A stretch of DNA of 64,000 bases from Pseudoips prasinana (Eukaryota; Arthropoda; Insecta; Lepidoptera; Nolidae). Within the stretch, counting starts at the first letter, position 1. The number at the start of each line of letters is the position of its first letter. The notes under the pieces were generated by a model. That model saw nothing but the letters and a program-made list of their open reading frames with translations. It searched no databases and was not told where the DNA came from. Positions 31,556 to 42,454 of the stretch are shown here, in pieces. The stretch lies in NCBI GenBank assembly GCA_951640165.1, contig OX621238.1:27862001-27926000 (forward strand), given 5' to 3'. A program made the position numbers and the translations under genes.

Positions 31556-32275
31556 CGATATTCTATTATAATATATGTGGATTACTCTTTTATCAATTAA
31601 CACCACCATAAAGATGCATTACATTTAAAAAACAACAAATTACGGATTATTTTTTTAGCGCATTATAAGCCGTACGATTTATTATTATATTATTATATTT
31701 TATTATATTAATTATTGTTACTTTAATAATTTAGATTTATGTTACTTTTATATTACTTTTATTTTACGTATTCTATTGTATTATTTTATTCTTTATTTTC
31801 CATGTCTATTTGTCTACCTACTTTTTTTTCTTCCTAAATCTTGTATATCTGTGAAAACTTTTAATTGGCCTTCATCTTCTATTCTGTGTGACATTTGTAT
31901 TCTATCTGTAAGATTTCCTTAAGTAATAAAATAAAATAAAACCCCCAGAAATGTTCTACCACAAAATAAATAACAATGACAATTACGTAATTAAAACTTT
32001 CCCAAGCTCATTTTAATGAAGTCACCACCAAAGCCAATGAAACGTAAATTAAATATGGAATAAGAGATCTTGGAACACTGCAGTCGAGATAAGAGCCATA
32101 ATTAATTAATAACATTAAACCGAACCCAGGTTAACACGGAAACTTCGCAGTAACTAAGTACTTGGAATGAATCTTAATAAGGACAGTATAAGGACGTCGT
32201 TGGGTTCTAGATGCTATTAGTTACGTCTAATGGGGAATAACTCGGAAACAAAGACACTAAACCTCTGTTATAATG
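31556..32275. other. unassigned AT-rich DNA
   Basis: There is a TTA-rich stretch at 31680-31800 and an AATAAAATAAAATAAAA run at about 31926-31942 that could be the tail of a lost retroelement. Confidence 0.4.
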
Positions 32276-32575
32276 AAATATAATAATGAAATTTATTCAG
32301 CACTTGGGTATTAATATACACATGTACTTGACAAGCTCACAATGCAGTACATGAACATAGTCAAATACAGTACCAAAGTAACAAATTAGTCCGTACGTGC
32401 GGTCTGTCTTTTCCCACATATAATTTTTAATTTTTTTCAATAAAGAACGAGTTACTGAGGTATTACTTTTATTTTAGTACTGCTATATTAAAATTAAAGA
32501 ATTGAAGACAACAAGCAGTTGGTTAGCTCAGAAGGCTATCATCCAGTAGCTTAATTTAAGCGACTAATATCTGAA
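32276..32575 (-). mobile_element. LINE 3' end, minus strand
   Basis: It shares AATGAAATTTATTCAGCACT, CAAGCTCACAATGCA and GTAGCTTAATTTAAGCGACT with 53311-53585. Read on the minus strand this ends GTGCTGAATAAATTTCATT, a polyadenylation-like 3' terminus. The LINE clade is not determined. Confidence 0.65.
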
Positions 32576-33157
32576 ATCCAACCACTAAGTTTTAAGAGTT
32601 ATCATAGGTTTTGGCCACTAAACATTACCTAGTATTTTCTTAAAATATTAACATAAGTATTGAGTCATGAGGCGAAACGCGAGCTGATGGCCTTTATGGC
32701 TAGATAAGTATTAAGTGCCTGATTTCTAAGCAATGTATCGAACCTCTATATGAGACGGAGCTTCCGTAATGAGCTGCCGATTAACAATCCTCATGGGTTG
32801 ATTCTGTAGCATCGAACGAATTTTCTCTTTCCTTAAACCAAGTACCACAACCTTATTTTTTACTCTGCACCCTTTTCTGTTACATACTACCTTAATCCAG
32901 CTGCCCATAGAGTAAAAATGTTATATGATTTACATCTCAACATATGGGTCTTTACTGTCGCCACGTCCAATTGACACGCAGTAAGTTGATTAGCCGTGTC
33001 TACTACGGGCCTGTCAATTTTATTGGCCAGTCTTGTTTTTTTAAATATGGCGTTAACTAGCCTATCAGGTTTTAACTACTTTACCAGACAATGGCCATTA
33101 TTGTTATTATAATTACACTTAACAAAATAATTCTCTATATGGCAATGATAAAATCAT
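32576..33157. other. unassigned DNA
   Basis: Nothing was recognised. Confidence 0.4.
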
Positions 33158-33375
33158 TGCACGTGTGGCTCATCGGCTAAGACAGTCGCCTCGCCGCTTC
33201 GTGTCACGAGTTCGAGTCCCGCGCCGGACAACTATATGTGGAACCCAAAAATAGTTGTTCAAAGTCAGGATGTAATTTGTGTCCGACTATTATATGTTTT
33301 TAAAGTACCCCGCGACACAGGGATAATATTATGGAGTGCGAGCGTTGTCTTTAAAAAAATAAAAATACATAAATA
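33158..33375 (+). mobile_element. tRNA-derived SINE, family D
   Basis: The head CGTGTGGCTCATCGGCTAAG and AGTTCGAGTCCCGCGCC are A- and B-box-like. The body has ATAGTTGTTCAAAG and GATGTAATTTGTGTCCG, and ends in an A-rich tail. Other copies are at 60455 (+), 63455 (-) and 52835 (-, decayed). Confidence 0.8.
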
Positions 33376-33397
33376 GAAAATCATAATAGTAAGTAGT

Positions 33398-33766
33398 AAG
33401 TATGATCATGTGTCTACTTACCGTGATCAACTAAATTGGATGCCCATTCGGCATCGAAGAAAGCTAAGGGCTCTCACTACTCTATTTTCATTTCTTAACT
33501 CTCCTACTTCTCCTGCTTACTTAGCTTCCCATTTTCAATACCTTTCTTCTAACCATAATAAAAATCTTCGTTCTTCCTATAACCGCCTTTTACAATGCCC
33601 TTCTCACCGGACTAACTTTCTCCATTCTTCGTTTTTCGTACAATCTGTACTTCTTTGGAATGCGCTACCCCTTGAAATCAGAATGGCTAAGACTCGATAC
33701 ACGTTTAAAAATAAAATCCGTAAGTACTTTCTTAGTACTATTAAGGCAGAATCATCTCCACAATAA
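33398..33766 (+). pseudogene. C-terminal end of a LINE reverse transcriptase ORF
   Basis: The frame has no ATG at its left edge because the element is 5'-truncated. It reads YDHVSTYRDQLNWMPIRHRR near the start and SVLLWNALPLEIRMAK near residue 95. These are hallmarks of the region after the reverse transcriptase fingers and palm in CR1/Jockey-type LINEs, where the conserved phrase is 'LWN-LP'. No catalytic YADD box is present, so the copy cannot encode an enzyme. About 120 codons remain open, so the insertion is fairly young. The family level (LINE) is confident; the clade is not. Confidence 0.75.
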
Positions 33767-34110
33767 TATTTGTATGTATATGTTATTATATATATGTATA
33801 TATATATATATATATATTATTTATTTATATTGCTGTATATATTTATTTTATATATTCATATATAATATTTATATGGATGTACTCTCCGTTATGTGAAGTT
33901 TCTTCTTATTCTTTCTTTTTTATTTAGTAATATGTTTTGTATGTCTTCTTAACTTGCTTTGTCCTTTATCAAAATTTATAGTGCACCTACTATAGTTTTG
34001 TCTGCATCACCCAAAGGTAGACTGGTAGATAATGCCTACGGCATTAAGTCCGCCTGTGTACTTAATGTGCATGAAGTTTTAAAATAAATACATAAAATAA
34101 ATAATAAACT
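33398..34110 (+). mobile_element. 5'-truncated CR1/Jockey-like LINE, 3' end
   Basis: The last part of a LINE frame is followed by a 3' UTR with TACGGCATTAAGTCCGCCTG (34035-34054), a phrase I know from lepidopteran LINE ends, and an AATAAATA-rich tail. A TA microsatellite (33786-33870) interrupts the UTR. It starts directly after a SINE D tail. Confidence 0.75.
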
Positions 34111-35040
34111 AGGCATCGTAACGCCGGACGCTGCGTTTATAAATAATTCATAACACTAAAGATACACTCCAAAACCTATTACATTAGTAAGTAGATACAT
34201 ACATTGCTTTTCCATAATAATGAGCTTGTAATGTTTTATTCATCGAGTAAATTTCGATATCTTATGTCTAACTTAGGCTGAGTTAATCTCAGCATTTTAA
34301 GCTAGCTAAAGTTTTATCTAAGCAGTTTTATCATTACTCAAAACTTCGTTAATATTAGTCGTACCTAAGAGTAATAAACAATAACTTAAATGTAATAAAG
34401 AACTTTCCATTCATTTTATTCCCTTCATTATTCCAAAGAAAATATGCAAATAAAAGCTCCGATTGAATTTAGCGCATCGACTCCAATTACATTTAGTCGG
34501 GAGGTCAGACGGGGTCAACTTGTTATAGGTTGAAATACAATCGACGGGCTGGCCTGATTTCATATAGAATCGCTATCCCAACACCTCGGAAATCTACGCA
34601 ATAGGTAGTGTGTTTTAGAGTTATATGGCTTAATTTAGGCCAATCTTAGGTTAAGGTTACGGTTTCACCTCGCGTGAGTACAAGACTATTCATAAGATTA
34701 CCAAAACAACACGCTGAAAATTATGGGTGCTATAAACTCAGTTCATTTGGTTACCTCACGTGAAACCGGGTGACAATCAGATTTTATTGTATTCCGTTGA
34801 TTGCTCGTGAGAACCTTAACGAGAAAAACAAATCGCTATGACCTACCTGCATAACGATTTGTCGCGCTAATAAAATGATATCACATTTACACGCCGAATC
34901 ATCAATCATAATTTGTTAATGTGAAATAATAATAAAAGTCATCCTCTTGAGTTAGTTTAGTTTTCATGATCTAACACGGACTCCGTATTATTATTTTTGA
35001 CCGTTAAGGTACAACTCCTCCTTTTTCTCTTTCTCATTAG
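34111..35040. other. unassigned DNA
   Basis: No gene or shared repeat was recognised. Confidence 0.4.
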
Positions 35041-35195
35041 ACTCGTGGCGGGATCCAAGACAGTTAAAGCGATTCCCCGGGACATGCCTGAGCTTCACCG
35101 CTCAGTGTCATTTCATTGTGTGCCACTGTTGATCCTGGCTTTCAGGAGTTGCAGTGGTGGGTAAGAGGGAGGGACTAGTCCCGATAAAAAAAAAA
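35041..35195 (+). repeat. dispersed repeat E with poly-A tail
   Basis: GTGCCACTGTTGATCCTGGC and GTTGCAGTGGTGGG occur reversed at 48176-48290. It ends in GATAAAAAAAAAAA, suggesting a retroposed element. Confidence 0.55.
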
Positions 35196-35262
35196 ATTAA
35201 TGTCAATTACTCCCATGAGATACTAGAGTAGGTACTAAAGTAGTTGCCGGTACTAGAGTATC

Positions 35263-35475
35263 ATATCATCATCATATTTGCCAAAACATGTCCACTGCTG
35301 GACAAGGGTCTCCAGAACGGCCAAACTTGTGTTGCCTGCATACAGCGGCTTGTGGGGGCCTACCCACGCTGCGTTTTCCGGTTCATGTTGTCCACTCAAG
35401 AATCACTTAGCAACAGCAGCCATCGGTTCTATGTGCTATGTGGCCCGCCTATGGCTACAACAGTTGGCAATTAGT
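35263..35475 (-). mobile_element. 5'-truncated RTE LINE 3' end, minus strand
   Basis: In reverse it ends CAGCAGTGGACATG followed by a GAT-type tail, and contains the GTCGTAGAACC-like and CGGAAAACGCAGCGTGGGTA segments of the RTE. Diverged. Confidence 0.7.
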
Positions 35476-35494
35476 TGGGCTGTTTGCTTAGTAT

Positions 35495-35815
35495 TGGGCT
35501 TAGTACAAATGTGTGTGCAAACACAGGGGCACTTTCTATTCCATCACTCTCATGATCCGATGGGACGACTAGTGTTACGACCGGAAAGAGGTTAGCTAGA
35601 TCACCGATGGCTTTACATGCTCTCCGAAGCAGATAGGTAGATAAAAAATTCTCAATATCAGCCCGAAGTCTGGGAGTACGGGCTGATTTTGAGAAATTAT
35701 TTTAACTTAAAATTCCCAAAATAACTTTTAGCCTGACCCGGGATTTGAACTCAGGATCTCAATTTCAGCGGTTTAGCACGCTGCCACTAGGCCAACGAGG
35801 TCCTCTAAAAACTTA
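35495..35815 (-). mobile_element. SINE family B, minus strand, with inner inverted duplication
   Basis: CACTCTCATGATCCGATGGG and GACCCGGGATTTGAACTC mark the reversed body and B box. Inside, 35649-35665 and 35679-35695 are inverted copies of the CAGCCCG segment, which other family B copies carry once. Confidence 0.7.
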
Positions 35816-36232
35816 GTTTCAAATAACAAATTATTTCTATTAATAATTCATACATATTAATCATTAACCTGTAGTATACATTGATGCGAAACGGATGTGA
35901 GAGTCAGAGCAAAATAACATAAAACAATATCTCAAAACTGCGTGGAACTGCATGAAATTGAACAGTGTCACATTCAGGGACGGGTCCTATCGCAACCAAT
36001 CTACCGTACCACTAATTTGTCGCCTGTAAATTATTTAGAAACAAAAGCCAATAAATAATACCAGAGCATATCATTATAATTACTTCTTTTAGTATTTTCA
36101 CTATTTAATAAAGTATGGAACCAACTTCATCTTTTCTTAACAATAAATGATTTGAATTTTTTTTAGAGTCCCATACAAAAGAGCATTATCAAAATCGATT
36201 CACAAACAACCGAAAAAACGCGTACATACGTA
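35816..36232. other. unassigned DNA
   Basis: Nothing was recognised. Confidence 0.4.
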
Positions 36233-36367
36233 CTGACGCCAGCACATCAAGCTACCCCAATCGGTCAAATTTCCCCAATTGAAAGTGAACCTTATGCTTT
36301 TGTGATAAAGTTGAAAATCTGTAATATAAATTTGAAAGATTGGGGTAGCTGGATGTGCTGACGTCTG
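36233..36367 (+). mobile_element. TA-flanked MITE, copy 5
   Basis: 135 bp with TA at 36231-36232 and 36368-36369. The arms CTGACGCCAGCACATCAAGC and GCTGGATGTGCTGACGTCTG are inverted with single changes. Confidence 0.88.
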
Positions 36368-36369
36368 TA

Positions 36370-37012
36370 CATTGCAAAATACGCATACATTAAAAAAATA
36401 CAAAGTAACCTCATTCCGTTAAAAATACACATTTTTAATCATAAACATCATTAGTTAATAATGTTCAGTTAAAGTGTTCTTAAAACTAAGATATGGTTTA
36501 ATCGAAAATGTATATTAAAATCTAAATTTGGCTTCTTGTTCCTGAAGTATACGAAGGCATTGACGTTTTTAGTCTTCTTCTAGTTAAACTACGAAAAGAA
36601 ATAAGAGTAGTAGAGTATAAATATAGAATCCTACCTGGGCACTAACACAAAATAACTTTAACCCACCATTTGAATTATTTTGTGTTTGTGCTGTCATGAT
36701 TAGAAGTCTGATGAGCAGCATCTCAGGAGCTATACTCAAACGCAGAACATCTACAACTGAAAGTGCCTTTTTATAAATATTATTCTTTTTTATAAATTAT
36801 CAAAATTGATTCACATTAAACGCATAAATATACGCTATGTGAAAAGAATTTAATAATTCGTTCAAATCTAGCATCTCAAATCTTGGATTCGATATTTCCA
36901 ATAAAATTAATTAGAACAATACAGTATTAAAATTGCTAAACGTGGTAACAAAAAGAATGATAATATATTTATTTCTAAAAACTTAATTCTAGTTTACACA
37001 TAGATTCAGCGA
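36370..37012. other. unassigned AT-rich DNA
   Basis: Nothing was recognised. Confidence 0.4.
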
Positions 37013-37222
37013 AAGTTCCTCCCACGTACGTTGAGGTTGTGGAATGAACTCCCTATTACGATTTTCCCAAGAGACTACAGCAGGGGGCCCTTCAAAAAGG
37101 GAGTTATAAGGTTTCTAAAGGGTCGGCAACGCGCTAATGATGTTTCCCCTGGTGTTGCAAGCGTTCATAGGCTACGGTTACCACTTAACATCAGGTGGGC
37201 CGTATGCTTGATTGCCAAATAA
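37013..37222 (+). pseudogene. LINE ORF C-terminal fragment
   Basis: LRLWNELPITIFPRDYS at about 37031-37081 followed by FKKGVIRFLKGRQR is the C-terminal signature ('LWN-LP...F-P...FK--V...L-GRQR') of a lepidopteran LINE protein family. The frame starts without an ATG and runs into 3' UTR-like sequence (CATCAGGTGGGCCGTATGC at 37190). A poly-A-like run follows at 37231. It is a 5'-truncated copy with no enzyme domain. The sequence differs from the LINE end at 33398, so at least two LINE families are represented. Confidence 0.65.
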
Positions 37223-37245
37223 TTAGTAAAAAAAAAATGTAATAC

Positions 37246-38214
37246 TAATATTAAGCAAATATTTTTAAGCTATAATTAGGCAGCGCTTCGTATATTGATT
37301 CATATCGGAATGTTTTAACGGTTATACGTACATACTATATTTTATAGTACTTACAGTGAGAGTGAGTGAGATACTTTAAGTGTACCTAATTTCCAACCAA
37401 TAATTCTAAGCGATCTCCCAGTGGATCGCCTATATGTCGGAATTAATAATAAACTGTTAATTCACATCTGCCTAATGTTATAACATAGAACATGTGTGAG
37501 TATTTGATTTGCAACAGTGAGTTTGTTAGCAAACAAGAGCCGCATTATAACAAAACACAGCGAAACTTTTATTAGTAATCCTATTATGAGCCCTCCGATC
37601 AGAAACCTCACGTTCTACGAACTATTCTAAAATATCCTATTATTATGGTCCAATAAACCAACTGAGCTAATGAAATTGTTGTATAAAGAGTCATTTAATC
37701 CGTCAATCTATACATAGATGGGTATTAACTTACTTATGTAAAATTCTTACATAGGAATTGCACGCATCGTGGATAATATAGCTCTAGCAAGATAATTTAG
37801 ACCAAAATGAATGTATTAGAAATCAATGAAGGCATATACATACAACACCTGTAAAATCTTTGTATAAAACACCTGTAAATGCCTGCAGAAAATAATCATT
37901 TTTAGGATTCCGTAAAATGTAAGGAAAAAAGGAACTCTATTCAGATTACGTCATAGTCGGTCCATATTGCTATATACTTTTACTAAATTTGTTTTATAAG
38001 TTTTAGACGCGTTTAAGTGAAGATAATGGAAGATATCACATATAGCTGGGGTGGGGGCCTGGTGATCTGAAATACAGGCATTTTTATACCTAACTCAGAC
38101 ACCAGCTCCTCACATATCATAGACCAAATCAAATTTGTAAACTAGTTATAAGTAAAATTGTAATATTGTAAGTCTGTTTTTGTGAGGAGGAAATAAACAT
38201 TATTATTATTATTA
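37246..38214. other. unassigned AT-rich DNA
   Basis: Nothing was recognised. Confidence 0.4.
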
Positions 38215-38386
38215 TAGCTATCGCACGCGGTAGACGCAGCGTGGGTAGACTCCCTACAAGATGGACCAATGATCTTGTGCGGGTCGCTGGAAACCGCTGG
38301 ATGCGAATATTGCAAAACCGGCAATTGTGGAGATCTTTGGGGGAGTCCCTTGTCCAGCAATGGACGCACATCATGATGATGATGAT
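38215..38386 (+). mobile_element. 5'-truncated RTE LINE 3' end
   Basis: This starts at GGTAGACGCAGCGTGGGTAG and ends with the CCAGCAATGGACGCACATCA segment and a GAT tail. It matches the last 160 bp of the full-length RTE. Confidence 0.8.
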
Positions 38387-38436
38387 TCGAGCGTTGTATC
38401 TGGGTCTCCCGGGTACAGTGCAAAAAGGTGTTAATT

Positions 38437-38770
38437 TACATACATAGACTCACGCCTGTTTCCCAGAGGGGTAGGCAGAGACAACGGATTACCATTTTCA
38501 CGATCTTTTCACACCTCTTTTGCCTCGATTACTGTCATTATACATCATATTATTCATACATGCTCGCTGGTTTAGGGTACTTCTGACCTGCTCTTTCTTG
38601 AGAACGTCTTCGATTTAGTCAGAGAATGTTCGATGATGTCTTCCTCTTCCGGTTGTCCCATTCACACAGGCCAGGTATAGTTGTTTTGTCAATCTTCTTT
38701 CATTCGTCCTTTCTAAATGGCCAAACCATCTCAGCATACCTTTTTCAATCAAGTAAGTCATTATGCTGTA
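38437..38770 (+). repeat. dispersed repeat F
   Basis: CAGAGGGGTAGGCAGAGACA, TTTGCCTCGATTACTGTCAT and GGTTTAGGGTACTTCTGACC recur inside repeat H at 55346-55482. It is a widespread lepidopteran repeat in my recollection. Its class is unknown. Confidence 0.55.
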
Positions 38771-39085
38771 AATTTAAATTTACATAATATTATTAACTAC
38801 GTGAGGTTACACAGACTTGCTGTTAATCGTATTAATTCTAATCTATAGCTGCCCTGGTCTAGTTGTAACTAAATCGGGTCATATATTGTACTTAATTGTA
38901 CAAAATACGGCACTTTCCATGAATATTAATCTCGTTAGTTCGGTAATTGTCACTTTGTTTAATGCGTAGTTGCACGTACAAGGGGTTTTCACGCACGCGT
39001 AAGCCATGTTAATGTATCATGTGAAATTATTTATAAGACGGCACAATGTCATGCGACACCCTGTAGATAGATACGTATTTTAATT
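38771..39085. other. unassigned DNA
   Basis: Nothing was recognised. Confidence 0.4.
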
Positions 39086-40411
39086 CTAAGGACCATGTTC
39101 AGAAATTTTCACATTAGCCGTGTTAGACAGGTCCAAGTTAAGAATTTCACTTATAGTACAAGAGCATATTATAATAATATCACGAACGCCATACTGACTA
39201 GGAGTTTAAGTGGTCGCCATAACCGAAAATTTTGATTCAGGGGACCGTGTTCAGACATTTGGACGGTAAGCGTGTTAGACAGGTCCAAATTAAGAATTTC
39301 TCTTATAGTACAAGGGCATATCTTAATAGTATCACCAACGCCATACTGACTAGGATTTGAAGTGGTCGCCATAACCGAAAATTTTGATTCAGAGGATCGT
39401 GTTCAGACATTTGGACGGTAACCGTGTTAGAAAGGTCGAAGTTAAGAATTTATCTTATAGTATAAGAGCATATCTTAATAGTATCACCAACGCCTTACTG
39501 ACTAGGAGTTGAAGTGGTCGCCCTTACCCACAAGTCGCCAATTATTTGCCGTTTTGTACGGTTAATTGTAAATACTAACACTCTATGGATTTATTTGTCT
39601 GCAATAAAAATTATACAATACAATATACAATACAATTACCGAAAATGTTGATTCAGAGGACCGTGTTCAGACATTTAGACGGTAACCGTGTTAGGCAGAT
39701 CCAAGTTAAAAATTCATCTTATAGTATAAGAGCATATCTTAATAGTATCACCAACGCCTTACTGACTAGGAGTTGAAGTGGTCGCCATTACCGAAAATGT
39801 TGATTCAGAGGACCGTGTTCAGACATCTAGACGGTAACCGTGTTAGGCAGATCCAAGTTAAGAATTTATCTTATAGTGTAAGAGCATATCTTAATAGTAT
39901 CACCAACGCCTTACTGACTGGGAGTTGAAGTGGTCGCCATAACCGAAAATTTTGATTTAGAGGGCCGTGTTCAGACATTAGGACGGTAACCGTGTTAGAC
40001 AGGTCCAAGTTAAGAATTTATCTTATAGTACAAGAGCATATTATTATCTTAATAGTATCACCAACGCCATACTGACTAGGAGTTGAAGTAGTCGCCATTA
40101 CCGAAAATTTTGATTCAGAGGACCGTGTTCAGACATTTAGACGGTAACCGTGTTAGACAGGTCCAAGTTAAGAATTTATCTTATAGCAGAAGAGTATATC
40201 ATAATAAAATCACCAACGCCATACTACCAAGGAGTTGAAGTGGTCCCCATTACCGAAAATTTTGATTCAGAGGACCGTGTTCACACATTTAGACGGTAGC
40301 CGTGTTAGACAGGTCCAAGTTAAGAATTTATCTTATAGTACAAGAGCATATTATAATAATATCACTAACGCCATACTGACTAGGAGTTGAAGTGGTCGCC
40401 AGAACCGAAAA
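39086..40411 (+). repeat. 152-bp satellite-like tandem array
   Basis: About eight and a half units. The phrase TGGTCGCC recurs at 39211, 39363, 39515, 39779, 39931, 40089, 40241 and 40393, with 152-bp spacing except for a 112-bp insertion and one 6-bp gain. Each unit has GGACCGTGTTCAGACATTTA, GTGTTAGACAGGTCCAAGTT and ACTGACTAGGAGTTGAAGTG. No coding was seen. Confidence 0.95.
39529..39635. mobile_element. insertion inside the 152-bp array
   Basis: Foreign sequence of 107 bp interrupts one unit and is flanked by TTACC on both sides (39524-39528 and 39636-39640), as expected for a target duplication. The right end is an impure ACAATACAAT repeat, like the simple tail of a short retroelement. Confidence 0.65.
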
Positions 40412-40564
40412 TCGGTCGGATTAATCATCAATATATAATACTATAAAATCGGCTTAGTGTAGCAACGCATGAAACTTGTTTAATATATTCCAGCGGGTTT
40501 GATAAGTTATTTTTTTCTACGATTATAATCACAAAAAATAAAAATACACAATAAAACTCGCTGT

Positions 40565-40797
40565 TTGGTGACGGTGAAGAATATCATCACCCCATCTCAT
40601 TTCGTTGGAGGCGTAGACTTTTTTTCAAGGGAATACCTACTAGAGAACGGGCAGCAGTGTTTTTATACGAACTATGATCATCAAACTGCGGGCGCCAACC
40701 CGTCTGCCACGTGTGACGATTATGGAATATTCGCCCATTCTTCGGGGAGGCTTTTGTCCAGCAGTGGACGTACTTTAGCTGACATGATGAATTAATG
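40565..40797 (+). mobile_element. RTE-derived internal-deletion element
   Basis: It begins TTTGGTGACGG like the full-length RTE 5' end and carries GAGAACGGGCAGCAGTG and CGCCAACCCGTCTGCCA. At about 40736 it switches to GGGGAGGCTTTTGTCCAGCA of the 3' end, and finishes TAGCTGACATGATGA. The junction is essentially the same as in 51775-52010, with shared differences from the long RTE (GTACTT for GTCTTT, GACATGATGA for GATATGATGA). Confidence 0.85.
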
Positions 40798-41059
40798 ACG
40801 CATATTAATGTAGCGTAACACACTACATAGAAAAATGTGCTATGACGGCACGTCTTAGGACATTTTTTGAAATTGTATAACAAAAAGATGCTTCAGCTTC
40901 AAAAAGCACGAATGGTACTTATCGTCTCCGCGAAAGCGTTACCGTAAGACCTTCACATTGTTGCCTCAGAAACATTTATGATTTCCTTAAAATGATACTG
41001 TACGTTTAAAATAATTGTTTCGTATGGGCAGTGGCTATAGTAACTTACTTACTTATCGT
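40798..41059. other. unassigned DNA
   Basis: Nothing was recognised. Confidence 0.4.
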
Positions 41060-41350
41060 ATGAGCAGTGGTTAACCTTGTGTCAGAGGTGTCCAAACCAC
41101 CCAGTAGGACTCCAACATGGCTAGACGCGATCGTTTAGCCATGTCAGCGCACATTAAGCAGTCGGTCCCGGTTGTAGCTATTAGGCAACAGTTTGCCTAA
41201 TAGCTACAACTGGGACCGACGGCTTAATGTGCCTTCCGAAACAAGAAGATGCTCCGAAATTAAAATCATTTTGACGGTCATCAATCTATGGACTGAATGC
41301 GAGCCTAGTTGCTTAACCTCCTCGATCACTTATGGACCGGTGAGAGCATC
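41060..41350 (+). repeat. dispersed repeat C with inverted duplication
   Basis: It matches 50560-50780 (reversed) and 10310-10465. Between 41149 and 41233 a segment is duplicated head to head: GTCGGTCCCGGTTGTAGCTA on one side and its near-perfect complement on the other, about 43 bases per arm with few mismatches. The 50560 copy has this segment only once. Confidence 0.65.
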
Positions 41351-42151
41351 TAACTATGAGTAATTTTGCGAAGGTACTTTCTAATTCTTTTAGGCGTTTA
41401 AGGCACAGCAAATATGTGATATCGAAAATAAATCTTACATTCATGATACTTTAAGTTCCAGATTTATAAAAGCGATCATATTATTAGAACTGTCTGATCC
41501 TAAAATATGTTACACTTTGAACGCCCCGCTTTGCCAACTAATGAATCCAGCAGTCCAACATTTTATCTTTTGTGGGCAGTTGAGAATATATTGAAATAGC
41601 TCGCATAGTTATTATTACACTAGACGCTACACGATATCTTGATATTATGTATTTATAAGTTTATTTATTATTATTCTTGCTACGGCGTAACGCGAAATAC
41701 CATTCACGTAGAAGCCGTAGCGCGTAGTATCTGAAATTTGTCTTGGAAGAGTATTTTAATTTTAAACCGGCATCGCGTCTGTAAAATATTATTAATTTTG
41801 AACGCATTACAAAGTTGTGCACAGGAGTAGTTTAACAATAGTACCTACTGACAACTATACAGCATGATTTGCTGTCTGATAGCATAAATTAAACTAAAAT
41901 TTTCATCATAGTACCTAATAATTCTAAAAACGGTCCTTATTCTTAGCTAGATTAGCCAATAATAGTTTTATTTTTATGTTAATTAAATATCTTAAATTCA
42001 AGATACATATTTAAAAGTTACATTACCTGAGGATTAACCGCGAGGTCCTCAAGCTTTCACTCCTAGACTATACTTCATTCATTCGGGTGTGTATAGGAGC
42101 CAGTGCTTAAAAGAGATTTATTTGAATGTGCATTCCATGATTGTATCAATT
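41351..42151. other. unassigned AT-rich DNA
   Basis: Nothing was recognised. Confidence 0.4.
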
Positions 42152-42253
42152 ACTAGCTGTGCCCCGTGGTTTAACCCGCGTTAAATTTATAAATTATCAC
42201 AGCTCCTCCCCCGTAGGTGATAGCGTGATAATATGTAGCCTATATGTTGATCC
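42152..42253 (+). repeat. dispersed repeat G, left half (split by RTE)
   Basis: ACTAGCTGTGCCCCGTGGTT to TATGTTGATCC matches the start of the uninterrupted copy at 62584. The other half resumes at 45440-45450, after the RTE insertion. Confidence 0.9.
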
Positions 42254-42454
42254 ATCCATTGTTGATATCATTTGCTGTGTGGTGACGGCCTAAGAATATC
42301 ACCACCCCCTCTCATCCCGTGGGGGGACGTAAAAGTCGTCCCGAGGGAATATATACCAGAGAACGGGCAGCAGCGTTCTCCTGAGTACCATGTCCACCTT
42401 ACTGCGATCGCCAACCCGTCTGCCAAGCGTGGCGATTATGGCAAATCCCCTCAA

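Noticed and set aside
33158..33235. Possible tRNA gene with a B-box-like GTTCGAGTCCC
   Set aside because: The same head plus body recurs at 60455 and 63455, so it is a SINE family and not a tRNA gene.
39086..40411. Regularly spaced repeats resembling a CRISPR array
   Set aside because: Units are contiguous 152-bp tandem repeats without unique spacers, in a eukaryotic genome.
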